DNA from: Cannabis sativa
Lineage: Eukaryota; Streptophyta; Magnoliopsida; Rosales; Cannabaceae
Assembly: GCF_029168945.1 (NCBI RefSeq)
Contig: NC_083605.1
Location: forward strand, 75,906,969-75,970,968
Direction of reading: 5' to 3'
DNA length: 64,000 bases
The notes beneath the pieces were generated by a model that was not told where the DNA came from, did no database searches, and worked only from the letters and a program-made list of their open reading frames with translations. How positions within the stretch are numbered: the stretch's first letter is position 1; every line of letters starts with the position of its first letter. The position numbers were made by a program, and so were the translations under genes. Of the stretch, positions 24,614 to 34,812 are shown piece by piece.

Positions 24614-25357
24614 AGTTCCATTTTTTTATTATTATTGTTTTCCTATGAAGATTATAACTTTGGCTGCAAATGTATAATTTCTTGTTAACAATGATTGTAG
24701 TATATGACTAATTTGATTAGACCTTCAAAGTTGGTATCACTTTGTTATTTTCTTCACTATAATAATATTCAACCCATCTAACCATTTGAATAGTAGAATT
24801 CAAAAATCAAGCAATTTTGGTATGAAATGATGTTTTGTATTTTCAAACTAGCTCCTTATTTAAATTCATAACATGTTATAATGATTGGTACACATATTGT
24901 AGTACAAAATTTGTCAATAAATCACTCTTTTATATATTGAGATCTCTGACTCGATAACAATCTATATAACTCGAAACTCTAGTGGTTTTCTGCGAGTTTT
25001 TCGACGAAAAAAAGATGCTCTTTTAGTGTTATTTTGAAAGAAAAAAGTATCAAACCTCTTCATAATAAGAAAAGATGAATACCGTAAATTTTGTCTATTA
25101 TAATACAAAATAGTTGAACGACTTTTACTAAGATGTCAAAACAAAATAAAGTAAAAGTAATAAAAGGATAACAATTTAGAGTTAAATTTATTGATTTTCC
25201 AAAATGAGTAGTAGAAACCACATTACTTTTTGTTAAATTGGAGAATCATCAACTTACTACACAAGAGTGGATCAAAACACACATGTCACTCTTTTTTCAC
25301 TTTTTTCTTTCATCCAAAAAAAAAATACCAAATTATTTATCAATTGAACACCTAGTA
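24614..25357. other. Intergenic spacer between the BTB and ORMDL genes
   Basis: AT-rich, with the BTB 3' flank at its left. No further gene, RNA or mobile element was recognised before the repeat array at 25,358. Confidence 0.6.
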
Positions 25358-25531
25358 ACGACAAGTCGTTTTTGTCAATAAAAGAAGTAAACGACAAGTC
25401 ATTTTGTTAATTAAAGAAACAAACGACAAGTCATTTTATGAAAGAATAAAAACGACAAGTAATTTCCGTAAATAAAAGAAATAAACGACAAGTCGTTTTA
25501 CGAATAGAAAAAGTAGAAAACGACAAGCCGT
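25358..25531. repeat. Six spaced near-palindromic ACGACAAGTCGT motifs upstream of ORMDL
   Basis: The 12-base motif starts at 25,358, 25,391, 25,423, 25,452, 25,485 and 25,520, a spacing of 29-35 bases. Copies 1 and 5 are acgacaagtcgt, copies 2 and 3 end in cat, copy 4 ends in aat and copy 6 has gccgt. Each full copy is an inverted repeat of ACGAC around AA. The spacers are A-rich and only loosely alike (aaaagaa... elements), while the motif itself is kept. The array ends about 340 bases before the ORMDL start codon, close to the probable transcription start, so it may serve as a binding-site cluster or may just be a decaying minisatellite. Confidence 0.8.
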
Positions 25532-25871
25532 ATTTCAGGAGGGTCAAAAGGCCAACAGTCAAAGACCAAAAGCTTATAGATATTTTGGGGATTAGATCAA
25601 GAACCGTCGATTTCCATCATCATCATCATCACCACCGTCACAACAACTCCTCTCTTCTCTTCTCTCCCAGAATCTCAAAACTCTCTCTCTCTCTGTGGTA
25701 CCCAAAACCATTAACAATAAAAACCCCATTCGCCATAACCAAATCCTTCTCTCTCTTTCTCTCTGTGTAACCCATCATCGTATCTGAATCGATTTCTGAT
25801 TTTTCTATTTTTTGTTTGGTCTGGTTTGGTTTGGTTTTGAATTGAATCGATAAAGGAAGAAGAAGAAGACG

Positions 25872-27785
25872 ATGTACGTACAGGCAGTGCCACCCACGGA
25901 TCTGAATCGGAACACGGAGTGGTTCACGTACCCTGGGGTTTGGACCACTTACATTCTAATCCTTTTCTTCTCATGGCTCACCGTTCTATCTATTTTCGGT
26001 TGCTCCTCCGGCATGGCCTGGACCATCGTCCACCTCGCCCATTTCCTCGTATGCCCATCTTCTCAAATTTTTGTTTTTATTGATTGTTTTGATTTTTCAA
26101 GATTCAATTTTTAATAATTTGTCTAGGTTTTTGACTTTCTATTGTTGGGCAAGTTTAAATCGAGTTTATTAGGATTAATATCATGTTTGAAGCATTAAGT
26201 GATTTGGGCTTAATAATTTGGCTTAGTTAACATTTTTGGATCCCAATAAAATTGCTGCACATATTCAAAGCCTATAGGTCAATAATAGATATTGTTTAAT
26301 TTTATGTCTTTTGATGATTTTTGATATAGAAAATTAAACATTTCAATTGGGTATATTGATACCTTAATGTAATTGATGCATTTCCTATATTAATAACAGT
26401 CTGTCGTTTCTGGGTTTTGGGCTATTCTCTTGCTTATAGTGGTAGTTATGTTGGTTGGTGTGGTTGATGATCTTTTGTTTTGTTTCAGGTTACCTACCAC
26501 TTCTTTCATTGGAAAAAGGGGACCCCATTTGCTGATGATCAAGGTATTTACAATGGATTGACTTGGTGGGAACAGATTGACAGTGGCAAACAACTCACAC
26601 GAAACAGAAAGTTTCTAACTGTTGTTCCTGTTGTGCTGTAAGTACTGATCATTTCAGGCTTTTCACCCTTTTTGTTGTGCAATCATATTTGAATTTCAGG
26701 ATGGTATTATCTCCATTTTATGAACATAAGAACTTTTTTCGTCTTGCATCTCTGTGAGTTTTTCAGATTTAGGTTGGTTACTTTCAAGTTCTAGTAATTT
26801 CATTTTGTAGAACTTTAGGCACAGACAAAACCTGCCTAGTGAAATTTAATGACTTAGCTTGGTGTGAGATTTGTCCCAAAATAAGGCTGCTCTAAGTATA
26901 ATTCGGTTTTTAGGAGGGTGGGCTTTGAGATTGTTGAATCTTATGAACCTTGAGTCATTTCCCTTAGAAAGAGCGAAAACACACCCTTTGTATGATGTAC
27001 TGCAACAAAAGAGACTTCATGGACATGGTGGTATCACTGTGAGGTGCCATGTCTGTTAAGTTCATACTTCCACCGATAGGTTTTTACCGTTGATTTCTTT
27101 ACAATTTTTAGTTGGGGGGGTTGCAGGTGAAGAGCATAACATTATGAGTTAGTTAATGCAGATGCAACTCGGCACTATGAATGGATTGTGATAGATACCT
27201 TAATGTTGTGTTTTGTGATTGCTCACTGTGTTTCATTTTGTCACGTAAATGAAAAAAGCAAATTGTTTTTTTTTTTTGTATGATCAGGGTTATGTTTTCT
27301 GTTGATAATGAAATCGAAATCTTGCTTATGCAAATGCGATGCTTACTTTCCAATTGAAATTCAAGAAAAAGGGTCTTGTGTAGGGCTCTTAGGAATTATA
27401 ATTTATGACACAAGTGGTTGAGGAGCCATTCGAATAACAAAGTGGTCTGTCGTGTGAGTCCTTGTCGCTTAATACCATGGGGTTAGGCGAGAGAACCTAG
27501 CTTTGGAGGGAAATCATGTTGATTCATTAGGACTTTGTATTCTTATATGATGCATAATGAAATTCTATGAACATGTGAAACAATGAATAAACCGAACAAA
27601 AGACTGATATTTCTCATGCTGTTTCGCTTTGGCTTTGGCTACACAGGTACTTGATAGCCTCTCACACGACAGATTACGAACACCCTATGCTGTTCTTCAA
27701 TACACTGGCGGTTTTCGTGTTGGTGGTGGCCAAGTTCCCAAACATGCACAAAGTTAGAATATTCGGTATCAATGCTGATCATTAA
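25872..27785 (+). CDS. ORM1-like (ORMDL) protein, regulator of serine palmitoyltransferase
   Basis: Three exons: 25,872-26,048, 26,489-26,637 and 27,647-27,785, with GT-AG introns of 440 and 1,009 bp. The joined frame codes for 154 residues, normal for plant ORMDL proteins (about 157). ORMDL proteins sit in the endoplasmic reticulum membrane and restrain serine palmitoyltransferase, the first step of sphingolipid synthesis. Family marks are the N-terminal 'NRNTEW', the block 'GTPFADDQGIYNGLTWWEQ' in exon 2, 'RKFLTVVPVVLYLIAS' across exons 2-3, and the end 'AKFPNMHKVRIFG'. Hydrophobic segments lie at about residues 23-43, 46-65, 100-115 and 125-140. Asn14 is placed like the N-terminal asparagine reported to contact ceramide in animal ORMDL, which is an inference by alignment. 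A CT-rich leader (about 25,640-25,770) precedes the start; the repeat array at 25,358-25,531 lies just upstream. Confidence 0.96.
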
Positions 27786-28429
27786 GATTTGAGTTACTAC
27801 TACTTCTAAACAGAATTACATCTTGGATTCACTCTGGTTTCAAATCATTTTGACCTTTCCAATTTTTTTTGTTAAAAACTTGGAAAAGGAGTATATTATG
27901 TCTAATGAAAATGAGCTCTTCTTCTTCTTTGTTTTTTTAAAGCATTAGTTGTAAGTTACAGATAACTTGAGGAGAAAAATGTTTTTCAATGCATTTTGTG
28001 GTTATACGAGCTGAGATAATCTCCAAGAATTTTACTCCTCAATTAAATTGATAATCATTTTTTATTTTATATGTCCACACTTATTATTATATATATACTT
28101 GTAAAAAATAAAAAGAGTAAATAAAATCATTTTTAATGCTGGTTTATAAGAAGCATGTATTTTTTTTTTTTTTTGCTTCAAATTTTAAATTCATCAATAA
28201 TTATTAAAGGGGCATGTGATATAAGGTGTTCAAAATAATTTGATTTATTAAAATAATAAAATGGAGAATATAAATTGTCTGTAAACTTTGTTAATTGGAT
28301 TATTATTTGGCTAAATAAAAGAATATAATGAGTTGAAAAGATTATATTATACTAAACAATTCCTAATTTATATCTTAAAATGCACATTATAACAGATTTG
28401 AACAGAATAGATGATTCTTGAATATGTCG
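27786..28429. other. ORMDL 3' flank and AT-rich spacer up to the LINE insertion
   Basis: The 3' UTR of ORMDL probably occupies the first 150-200 bases. The rest is AT-rich without a gene; it ends at the left copy of the LINE target duplication. Confidence 0.6.
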
Positions 28430-28521
28430 TCTTGCTTAATTTTTTTTTGCTAAAAAGGAAACTTCATTAAACCAGAAAAGAAACTGATGCTTACAAAGGG
28501 AAGCAACTCCCTAGAGCCAAA

Positions 28522-31500
28522 CTAGTTTGACAGGATAGAGGTGAATACAAGGGGATTCACCTCCCATAAACTAACAAAACCAACTCTCGAATTATTTAAA
28601 CCCCACTTAGCGAGGGCGTGGGCACCCCTAATAGAAGTTCTCGAAATCCAATGAAGATCAAACTCAGTCCCCTCAATTGCTTGCAGAAACTTTGAGAAAG
28701 AAGAGGCCATGGACCAGTTAGGCACCACCTTTGCTTTGACTGCCTTGGTTAATGCTTGGCAATCGGAGAGAATGACTCCCTTGTTGAGACCCAACAGATG
28801 AGCAACCTCAATCCCCTTCAGAGCCGCCAAGAGTTCCCCATGAATCACACTAACAGTCTTGCACTTGTTCACATACATCGCTATCACTTGTTTAAATTGA
28901 TCCTTGACCACCACTCCCATAGCCACCGATTCCCTACCAAAAGCAGCATCCACTTCAACAAGGAAACCATCCGAAGGATCATGAGAAAAACTAGGACATT
29001 GGATGGGAGAACTATCTTCCCGAGAAACCAAAGCCATCTTCCAGAAAGAGTCAAAATCCCTGTTCAAAAGCTTAGACATCATCTCCACCTGCATTGAACC
29101 ACCATTATGAAAAGCTTGATTTCGGAAGAACCAAACTTTATAAAATAGCACCGCAGCATACACTCTAAACTCAGCAACCATCCGAGGCTCGAAATCATTG
29201 GTGAAAGGGGCATTGAAGATCCAGTTGAGCACTTTCCTCCCATCACTTAGATCGAAAGCGTCAATTCTAATGCCCCACTTAGAGAGGAACCAGAGTTTCT
29301 TGACTACGTCGCAAGCACCAAAAAGATGGGCAGTAGAATTAGCATCAGGGACATTGCAAAGGCAACAAGGACCCCAATCATTACCAAAGATGGTCGACAG
29401 TCTAGAACCAGTAGGCAGAGCATCTCTGTAGAGCTTCCAAAGGAAGAGTTTAACTCTCGGGTGAAAGCTACTTTCCCATAATTGCTTATAGATAATGTCG
29501 TCAGAGGAGAACGACTTGCTGTTGAGAGCCCAGTAAGCAGATTTCACAGAGAAATTACCGCTCGGAGAAGCGGTCCAAACAAGAGAATCTTGTGAGGCAA
29601 GATCCAAGGGGTTAGTCAATTGGATATTTGCCATAGTCTGAGGAGAGAAAGCCAAAGACAGAGCCTCCAAACTCCACTCCCCACTGTCATAATCAACCAA
29701 ATCAGAGATAGCCAAGTGCTTCCTTTCCAAAGGATTTAAATCCCGTTTTCCAATCCTCAAACAATCGTATATCACCCAATCACAAACCCACAGATCTCTA
29801 TTAGAATTAAAACTAACCCTCCAAGCGGCATGATCCTCAATAAGGTATTTAACGTCCCAAATTCCCTTAGCCACAAGGGAGGAATTTCGTTTCTTATCAG
29901 CTGCAAGAAAGGAAGTCGAGGGGAAATATTTCCCTTTAAGCACCTGAATCCACAAAGCATCACTCTCCTTAGCAAGCAACCACGCCAATTTAGCCAAGAG
30001 ACAAATATTGTTGTGACTAGATTTCCTGAAACCAAGACCCCCACAAGACTTGGGTTTGCATATGTTGTCCCACGTGACCAGAGACAAGTATCGACCCCTA
30101 CCAGTATCCCCAGTCCACCAAAAACGTCTATAGAGACTATCAAGCTCAGCATGAATGGCCGCAGGGAGCTTAAAAACCGCCATAGAATACAGCGGAACCG
30201 TCTGAAGAACATTTTGGATGAGGACCGATCGAGCCGATTGCGACAAGAGCTTAGCTTTCCATCCTTCAAGCCGATTAGCAACCTTGTCCACCACATATTT
30301 GAACTTGCTCACACTATTGCCATGAATGAAAAGGGGATTACCCAAAAACTGCTCATCTCCATTCATCATTTTGAACCCGAAAGAATTAACAATCTCTGAA
30401 CGAAGGAGATGACAACAGTTATCAGAGAAAGTGATCTTAGTCTTTTCGAGATTTAAACGCTGGCCTGACCAAGAGCAATATTTATCCACACAATCCCATA
30501 AACAAGTCAGAGATTGAAGGTCTGCCTTAGCGAACAAAAGGGTGTCGTCTGCGTACATCAAGTGGGAGATAACCGGCCCATGGCGAGAAACTTTTACCCC
30601 TTCCAGGTTCCCAGACGCTTCCTTGGCCAGTAACAACCTAGAAAGCACTTCCGAACACAAGATGAATAAATAGGGGGACAAAGGATCGCCCTGTCGGATC
30701 CCTCTTTTAGGAGTGAAAGTTTTAGTAAGACCACCATTGAGCAGAACTTGAAACTTAACCGAACGGATGCACCACATGATCATGTTCACAAATCTAGCAT
30801 CAAACCCGTTTGCAAGAAGGACGGCTTCAATGAAACTCCACTCCAGGCGATCATAAGCTTTGGACATATCGCACTTTATCCCAACATAAGCAGCCTTACC
30901 CTTCAAAAGGCGAAAATAGTTAATTACTTCATGAGCAATTATGGAATTTTCAGCAATCCATCTCCCTTTCACAAAGGCAGATTGATTTGGAGAGATCAAG
31001 TTCTGCAACACATTACGGATCCTATTCGACAACAGCTTCGAAATAATTTTATAGGAAGTATTACACAGACTAATAGGCCGGTAATCGTCAAAGGTGGATG
31101 CATTAGAGCGCTTCGGAATCATGACAATAAAGGTGCGGTTTAGCTCAGCCACAAACCTCCCTGTGCGAAAGAATTCCTGCGCAGTATTCACCACATCACC
31201 ACCGACAATATCCCAGAAAGATTTGTAGAATTTACCTGGAAAACCGTCGGGGCCCGGGGATTTAAGAGGAGGTATCTCCCAAACAACTCTCCTGATCTCC
31301 TCATAAGAAGGGATCGCCATAAGACTCTGATTCTCCGCTTCACTCACCAAGGCCGGGACCAACGAGTATAAGTCATCAGGAATAGAAGGGAGGGAAGATT
31401 CAAAAACCTGCTCGAACTTTCCACGGATATGCTCCTCAATCACTCTTCTATCATCCAGGCAAACCCCTTGATCATTTCTCATAAACCAGATGAAGTTGCG

Positions 31501-32610
31501 TTTTCGCCTTATGACCATGGAGGCATGAAAGAATTTAGAGTTTCTATCCCCTTCCTTAAGCCATAATTCTTTAGATTGTTGGCGCCAAATTGAATTCTGT
31601 CTAGTTTCGATCTCCTCCATCTCGAGCATAATAGCTTCTTCCAAAGAAGCATTCTCCTGGGACGGATTTTTCTTTTGAACCTCCCGTAGGACCTTTTCCA
31701 ACATGTTCAATTTCACCTTACAGAAACCAAAATATTCCACATTCCACTGCTTTAAAGCATTCGCAGTTGAGGTCAATTTTTTTGACAAAATGAAACTATG
31801 ATAACCATTAACCGCCACAGCCCAAGCCTCCCGCACCACCTTCTCGCATGTCTCATCACGAGACCAAGCATCATAGTATCGGAAAGGCACCCGAATATTA
31901 TCTCTGTCTCGAATCGTGTCAAGGACAATAGCTGAATGATCCGAATGTCTAGTCGCAAGCGTTTTAATTCCCGCCTTCTTGAAATGAATGACCCACTCAG
32001 TCGACCCCAAGGCACGATCAAGTCTTTCTCTAATGAGAGTTTGCCACTTTTGACCATTAGACCAGGTAAAGAAGGCCCCTGCACCTTCAATATCGACAGC
32101 TCCAGTTTCAAAAATGAAATTACGTAGGCCCCTGCCTTCCCGTTCCGTAACAGGGAGACCCCCAGCTTTCTCTTCTTGAGACAGAACCGCATTTAGATCT
32201 CCAATGAGCACCCAAGGAGATATCTCGCCCCCAAACTCATTTGCCATCTTATCCCAGAACTCATCCCGAAGCTCTCGTTGAGGAGGAGCATAAACAAAAG
32301 CCCCTATCCAGAAAGGTAAGTTTACCTCGCCCCCGACCTGAACAACAATCTTATTGCCATCCATGTTTCTCAATTGAATATCCCATCCTCTTCTCCACAT
32401 CAAGGCAATCCCTCCAGCCGATCCAACAGCCGAATAGGCCAAAACTCCAAAAAACCCCAGCCTGCGACTTAAGTTCTGCATCTCAATGCTCGATTTTTTC
32501 GTTTCCATGAGGAAAACTAAATCAGGATTCTCGCTACGAATCAAGCTACGAAGCGAGTCCAAAGCCCGAGGCTTTCCAAGCCCCCGGCAGTTCCAAGAAA
32601 GAACTAACAT
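28522..32610 (-). CDS. LINE ORF2: endonuclease, reverse transcriptase and RNase H
   Basis: A 1,362-residue open frame. Residues 1-230 are an AP-type endonuclease: Asn7, Glu36 in 'METK', 'GDLN' at 137-140 and 'SDH' at 223-225 form the catalytic set. The reverse transcriptase follows (about 440-780), with 'YRPISLCN', 'GIRQGDPLSPYLF' and the active-site 'YADD' at 686-689. A zf-RVT-like region with 'CCLCN' lies near 1,050-1,125. A C-terminal RNase H-like domain has acidic residues Asp1221, Glu1259 and Asp1283. The protein nicks the target and copies the element's RNA at the break. The start ATG overlaps the ORF1 stop in the string ATGTTAG, so ORF2 may be translated by reinitiation. All key residues are present, so no decay is visible. 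Confidence 0.97.
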   Translation of the reverse strand: MLVLSWNCRGLGKPRALDSLRSLIRSENPDLVFLMETKKSSIEMQNLSRRLGFFGVLAYSAVGSAGGIALMWRRGWDIQLRNMDGNKIVVQVGGEVNLPFWIGAFVYAPPQRELRDEFWDKMANEFGGEISPWVLIGDLNAVLSQEEKAGGLPVTEREGRGLRNFIFETGAVDIEGAGAFFTWSNGQKWQTLIRERLDRALGSTEWVIHFKKAGIKTLATRHSDHSAIVLDTIRDRDNIRVPFRYYDAWSRDETCEKVVREAWAVAVNGYHSFILSKKLTSTANALKQWNVEYFGFCKVKLNMLEKVLREVQKKNPSQENASLEEAIMLEMEEIETRQNSIWRQQSKELWLKEGDRNSKFFHASMVIRRKRNFIWFMRNDQGVCLDDRRVIEEHIRGKFEQVFESSLPSIPDDLYSLVPALVSEAENQSLMAIPSYEEIRRVVWEIPPLKSPGPDGFPGKFYKSFWDIVGGDVVNTAQEFFRTGRFVAELNRTFIVMIPKRSNASTFDDYRPISLCNTSYKIISKLLSNRIRNVLQNLISPNQSAFVKGRWIAENSIIAHEVINYFRLLKGKAAYVGIKCDMSKAYDRLEWSFIEAVLLANGFDARFVNMIMWCIRSVKFQVLLNGGLTKTFTPKRGIRQGDPLSPYLFILCSEVLSRLLLAKEASGNLEGVKVSRHGPVISHLMYADDTLLFAKADLQSLTCLWDCVDKYCSWSGQRLNLEKTKITFSDNCCHLLRSEIVNSFGFKMMNGDEQFLGNPLFIHGNSVSKFKYVVDKVANRLEGWKAKLLSQSARSVLIQNVLQTVPLYSMAVFKLPAAIHAELDSLYRRFWWTGDTGRGRYLSLVTWDNICKPKSCGGLGFRKSSHNNICLLAKLAWLLAKESDALWIQVLKGKYFPSTSFLAADKKRNSSLVAKGIWDVKYLIEDHAAWRVSFNSNRDLWVCDWVIYDCLRIGKRDLNPLERKHLAISDLVDYDSGEWSLEALSLAFSPQTMANIQLTNPLDLASQDSLVWTASPSGNFSVKSAYWALNSKSFSSDDIIYKQLWESSFHPRVKLFLWKLYRDALPTGSRLSTIFGNDWGPCCLCNVPDANSTAHLFGACDVVKKLWFLSKWGIRIDAFDLSDGRKVLNWIFNAPFTNDFEPRMVAEFRVYAAVLFYKVWFFRNQAFHNGGSMQVEMMSKLLNRDFDSFWKMALVSREDSSPIQCPSFSHDPSDGFLVEVDAAFGRESVAMGVVVKDQFKQVIAMYVNKCKTVSVIHGELLAALKGIEVAHLLGLNKGVILSDCQALTKAVKAKVVPNWSMASSFSKFLQAIEGTEFDLHWISRTSIRGAHALAKWGLNNSRVGFVSLWEVNPLVFTSILSN

Positions 32611-34304
32611 TGGGGGTTGGGGGGCATGATAAGGCCCGCCTCCTCGGCCACAGTAAAATCCGAAACCTCCTCATTAGAGACAATCAACTTTTCCAATCCC
32701 TGGCCCTCGCCATTATCTTGAACGGAGACATCATTCTCCTCCTCCAGTCGACATGGTTTTTTCCCCAAGGACAATGAAGCAAACCCAGTAAAAGCATGAG
32801 AGTCCAGCACACTCTCCCCAACTTCCTCGATCCTTCTTTTCTTACCACATCCAGCACTTGAGTTATTAAACTTTGGAAGGCCCAAACCTTTTTTATCCGG
32901 ATGAAAAGGCTTCCTAGAAATCTTGGGCCTCATAGCCTTGTGGGCCTTAGCCAGATTTGGGTCAAGAGAGCTTTTAAATACCATGGCCAGGTGCTTCACC
33001 TTATCTTCCAATTCATTTATGGGCCCAATTGAAGAGGAACAATTTGGTATTGATCCTTTAGAGTCATTGTTACACGTGGCGGCCTCTACTTGTCCCCCAA
33101 GTAACTCCAATCCACCCAATGCCACCTCACAGGTATTCGTACTATTGCCATGCACCAACGTTGTGCCACTACCCTCTGTACCTTGTACTACTGTGCTATC
33201 CGCCAGGCTGCCATCCACGATCTCCCTCGACTCCTCAGGTACCGGAGTGATTGGGGTCCCATCTCCGGCCATTCGATTTTCCGATGGACCAGCGTCAGCA
33301 TTCATCTCGGCCAGAGCTTCACGATGAATTTCCGTACCAACCAAAGCGGGTTCGAAACCATTATTAGCTCGCAATAGTTGGTTTCTAAACTCCTCCTGGG
33401 CTCGAACCTCCTCCATCTCTTGATTCATTCTGTTCAGTTCATACGGAGCATACCCCGAAAAGCAATCCTTGAACCTAGCCCCGAGGCGCATCCAAGGACC
33501 GTACATCGGAACTTTTTTACCGAAGTCATCCGCGATCATCCTTCTTTCTCTTTGGCATCTCATAGCATCATGTCCGATCACTCCGCAGTTATAGCAAACT
33601 AGAGGGAGGTTTTCATATTTGAAATAGCACCACAGACACACACCTTCCTCCATGGGCAAGAAAAGACCCACCAGCATAGGCCTCTTCAACTGGACAGTAA
33701 CTCGAAAACGGATGTACTCCCTAGACGGAAAACCATTCCTCCACATCCTGTCAATAAGAGCGTCCTCACCAATACGGTCTGCGATCGCCTTAGCATTTTT
33801 CATGGTCCAAAACCTAGGAGGAATCTCATAGACCCGCACCCATAACGGTGAAGTCGAAAAGTCCACCGCTCTCCAGCATCCATCCTCCGGTAAAGGCTTC
33901 GCAGCTAAAAAACCATCTCCGATCTTCCAAGGAGCATTATCCTTAATCAGCTCCGCCTCATGACGTTTAGTGAGCCGGAGTAAAAAGGTGTTACTCGCAA
34001 CTTCTTCAAGCTTCCAGCCTTTCGTCAGTCTCCATTTCCGAGCGAGAATATTACGTAGGAGGCCCAAGAACATAACCTTCTTGGACATCAAACGAATAAC
34101 CACTGTCCTATCGACCACATCCTTTCCAAGGTTAGCATCCGCCACCAGAGCTATGGACATCTCCTGAAAACCCGAGGTTACCGAATCCATCATGACTTCT
34201 TTTCCTTTCTCAGAAGAAACACCTTCACCTTCCGAAACCACTTTCTCTCCGATAAGAGACTGATCCAACTCCATCAAAAACCAGAGAACCACCAACGAAC
34301 ACAA
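32604..34304 (-). CDS. LINE ORF1: RNA-binding protein with DUF4283-like domain and zinc knuckle
   Basis: A 566-residue open frame from the first ATG; a second ATG at residue 11 (34,274, 'MELDQSL') is an equally good start and more like the family. Residues about 65-225 resemble the DUF4283 domain usual in plant LINE ORF1 proteins. A CX2CX4HX4C zinc knuckle follows with Cys237, Cys240, His245 and Cys250. The C-terminal half is acidic and low in structure, with a basic stretch near 'KPFHPDKKGLG'. The protein would bind element RNA and form the transposition particle. Its stop codon overlaps the ORF2 start by seven bases in another frame. Confidence 0.95.
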   Translation of the reverse strand: MCSLVVLWFLMELDQSLIGEKVVSEGEGVSSEKGKEVMMDSVTSGFQEMSIALVADANLGKDVVDRTVVIRLMSKKVMFLGLLRNILARKWRLTKGWKLEEVASNTFLLRLTKRHEAELIKDNAPWKIGDGFLAAKPLPEDGCWRAVDFSTSPLWVRVYEIPPRFWTMKNAKAIADRIGEDALIDRMWRNGFPSREYIRFRVTVQLKRPMLVGLFLPMEEGVCLWCYFKYENLPLVCYNCGVIGHDAMRCQRERRMIADDFGKKVPMYGPWMRLGARFKDCFSGYAPYELNRMNQEMEEVRAQEEFRNQLLRANNGFEPALVGTEIHREALAEMNADAGPSENRMAGDGTPITPVPEESREIVDGSLADSTVVQGTEGSGTTLVHGNSTNTCEVALGGLELLGGQVEAATCNNDSKGSIPNCSSSIGPINELEDKVKHLAMVFKSSLDPNLAKAHKAMRPKISRKPFHPDKKGLGLPKFNNSSAGCGKKRRIEEVGESVLDSHAFTGFASLSLGKKPCRLEEENDVSVQDNGEGQGLEKLIVSNEEVSDFTVAEEAGLIMPPNPQC

Positions 34305-34812
34305 GAAACACAGAATACTGAACAGACGGACGCAAAGGCCACTAAAAGCACAAAACTCAGCACCACCAAGAAACTCGTATACAAACGATAAAGGGATACA
34401 CAGAAACCCTAGCCACGAAAGGGCAGATAACTAAAAAGGCCGAAAAATTAATTTGAGTGGACTTCTTTGCTGAAAATCATGTTCAGCTACTTGGACTGGA
34501 CCATGTAATGTTGATGAATGGAGCATGTGTTCTTGCTTAATTTACTTTAATGAAATTATTCAATTTTCTCAAAAATAAAACATTTATAACAATGAATAAC
34601 AATTGTTTTTCTAATATATAAATAACATGATTATTATTGTTTTTTTATATATATATATAAAATTGTTATTTTAAACTTATGTATGCAATTAATGAAATTG
34701 TCTACAATTCAAGAAAATCATAGAGAATAAATTTCTTTAAAAATACATAAGTAGAAAGAAACTAGAAATTTTATTTAATATATTACGTGATGGTTATTAC
34801 ATGTGAAAATAA

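Larger units (their letters stand above)
28430..34543 (-). mobile_element. Full-length L1-type LINE retrotransposon with target-site duplication
   Basis: About 6.1 kb on the minus strand. The direct repeat tcttgcttaattt flanks it at 28,430-28,442 and 34,531-34,543; with two mismatches the match can be extended to about 19 bases. The 3' end is a short A tail (T run at 28,441-28,448 on the plus strand). The element has a 5' leader of about 230 bases (34,305-34,530), ORF1, ORF2 and a short 3' UTR (28,449-28,521). Both ORFs are uninterrupted. An intact pair of ORFs with a clear target duplication shows a recent, full-length insertion of the plant L1 clade, potentially still competent. It sits between ORMDL and the defensin-like gene. 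Confidence 0.96.

Noticed and set aside
27360..27540. Less AT-rich stretch in ORMDL intron 2, considered as a SINE
   Set aside because: No convincing A and B boxes, tail or target duplication.
29830..30399. 189-codon plus-strand frame
   Set aside because: Antisense shadow of LINE ORF2.
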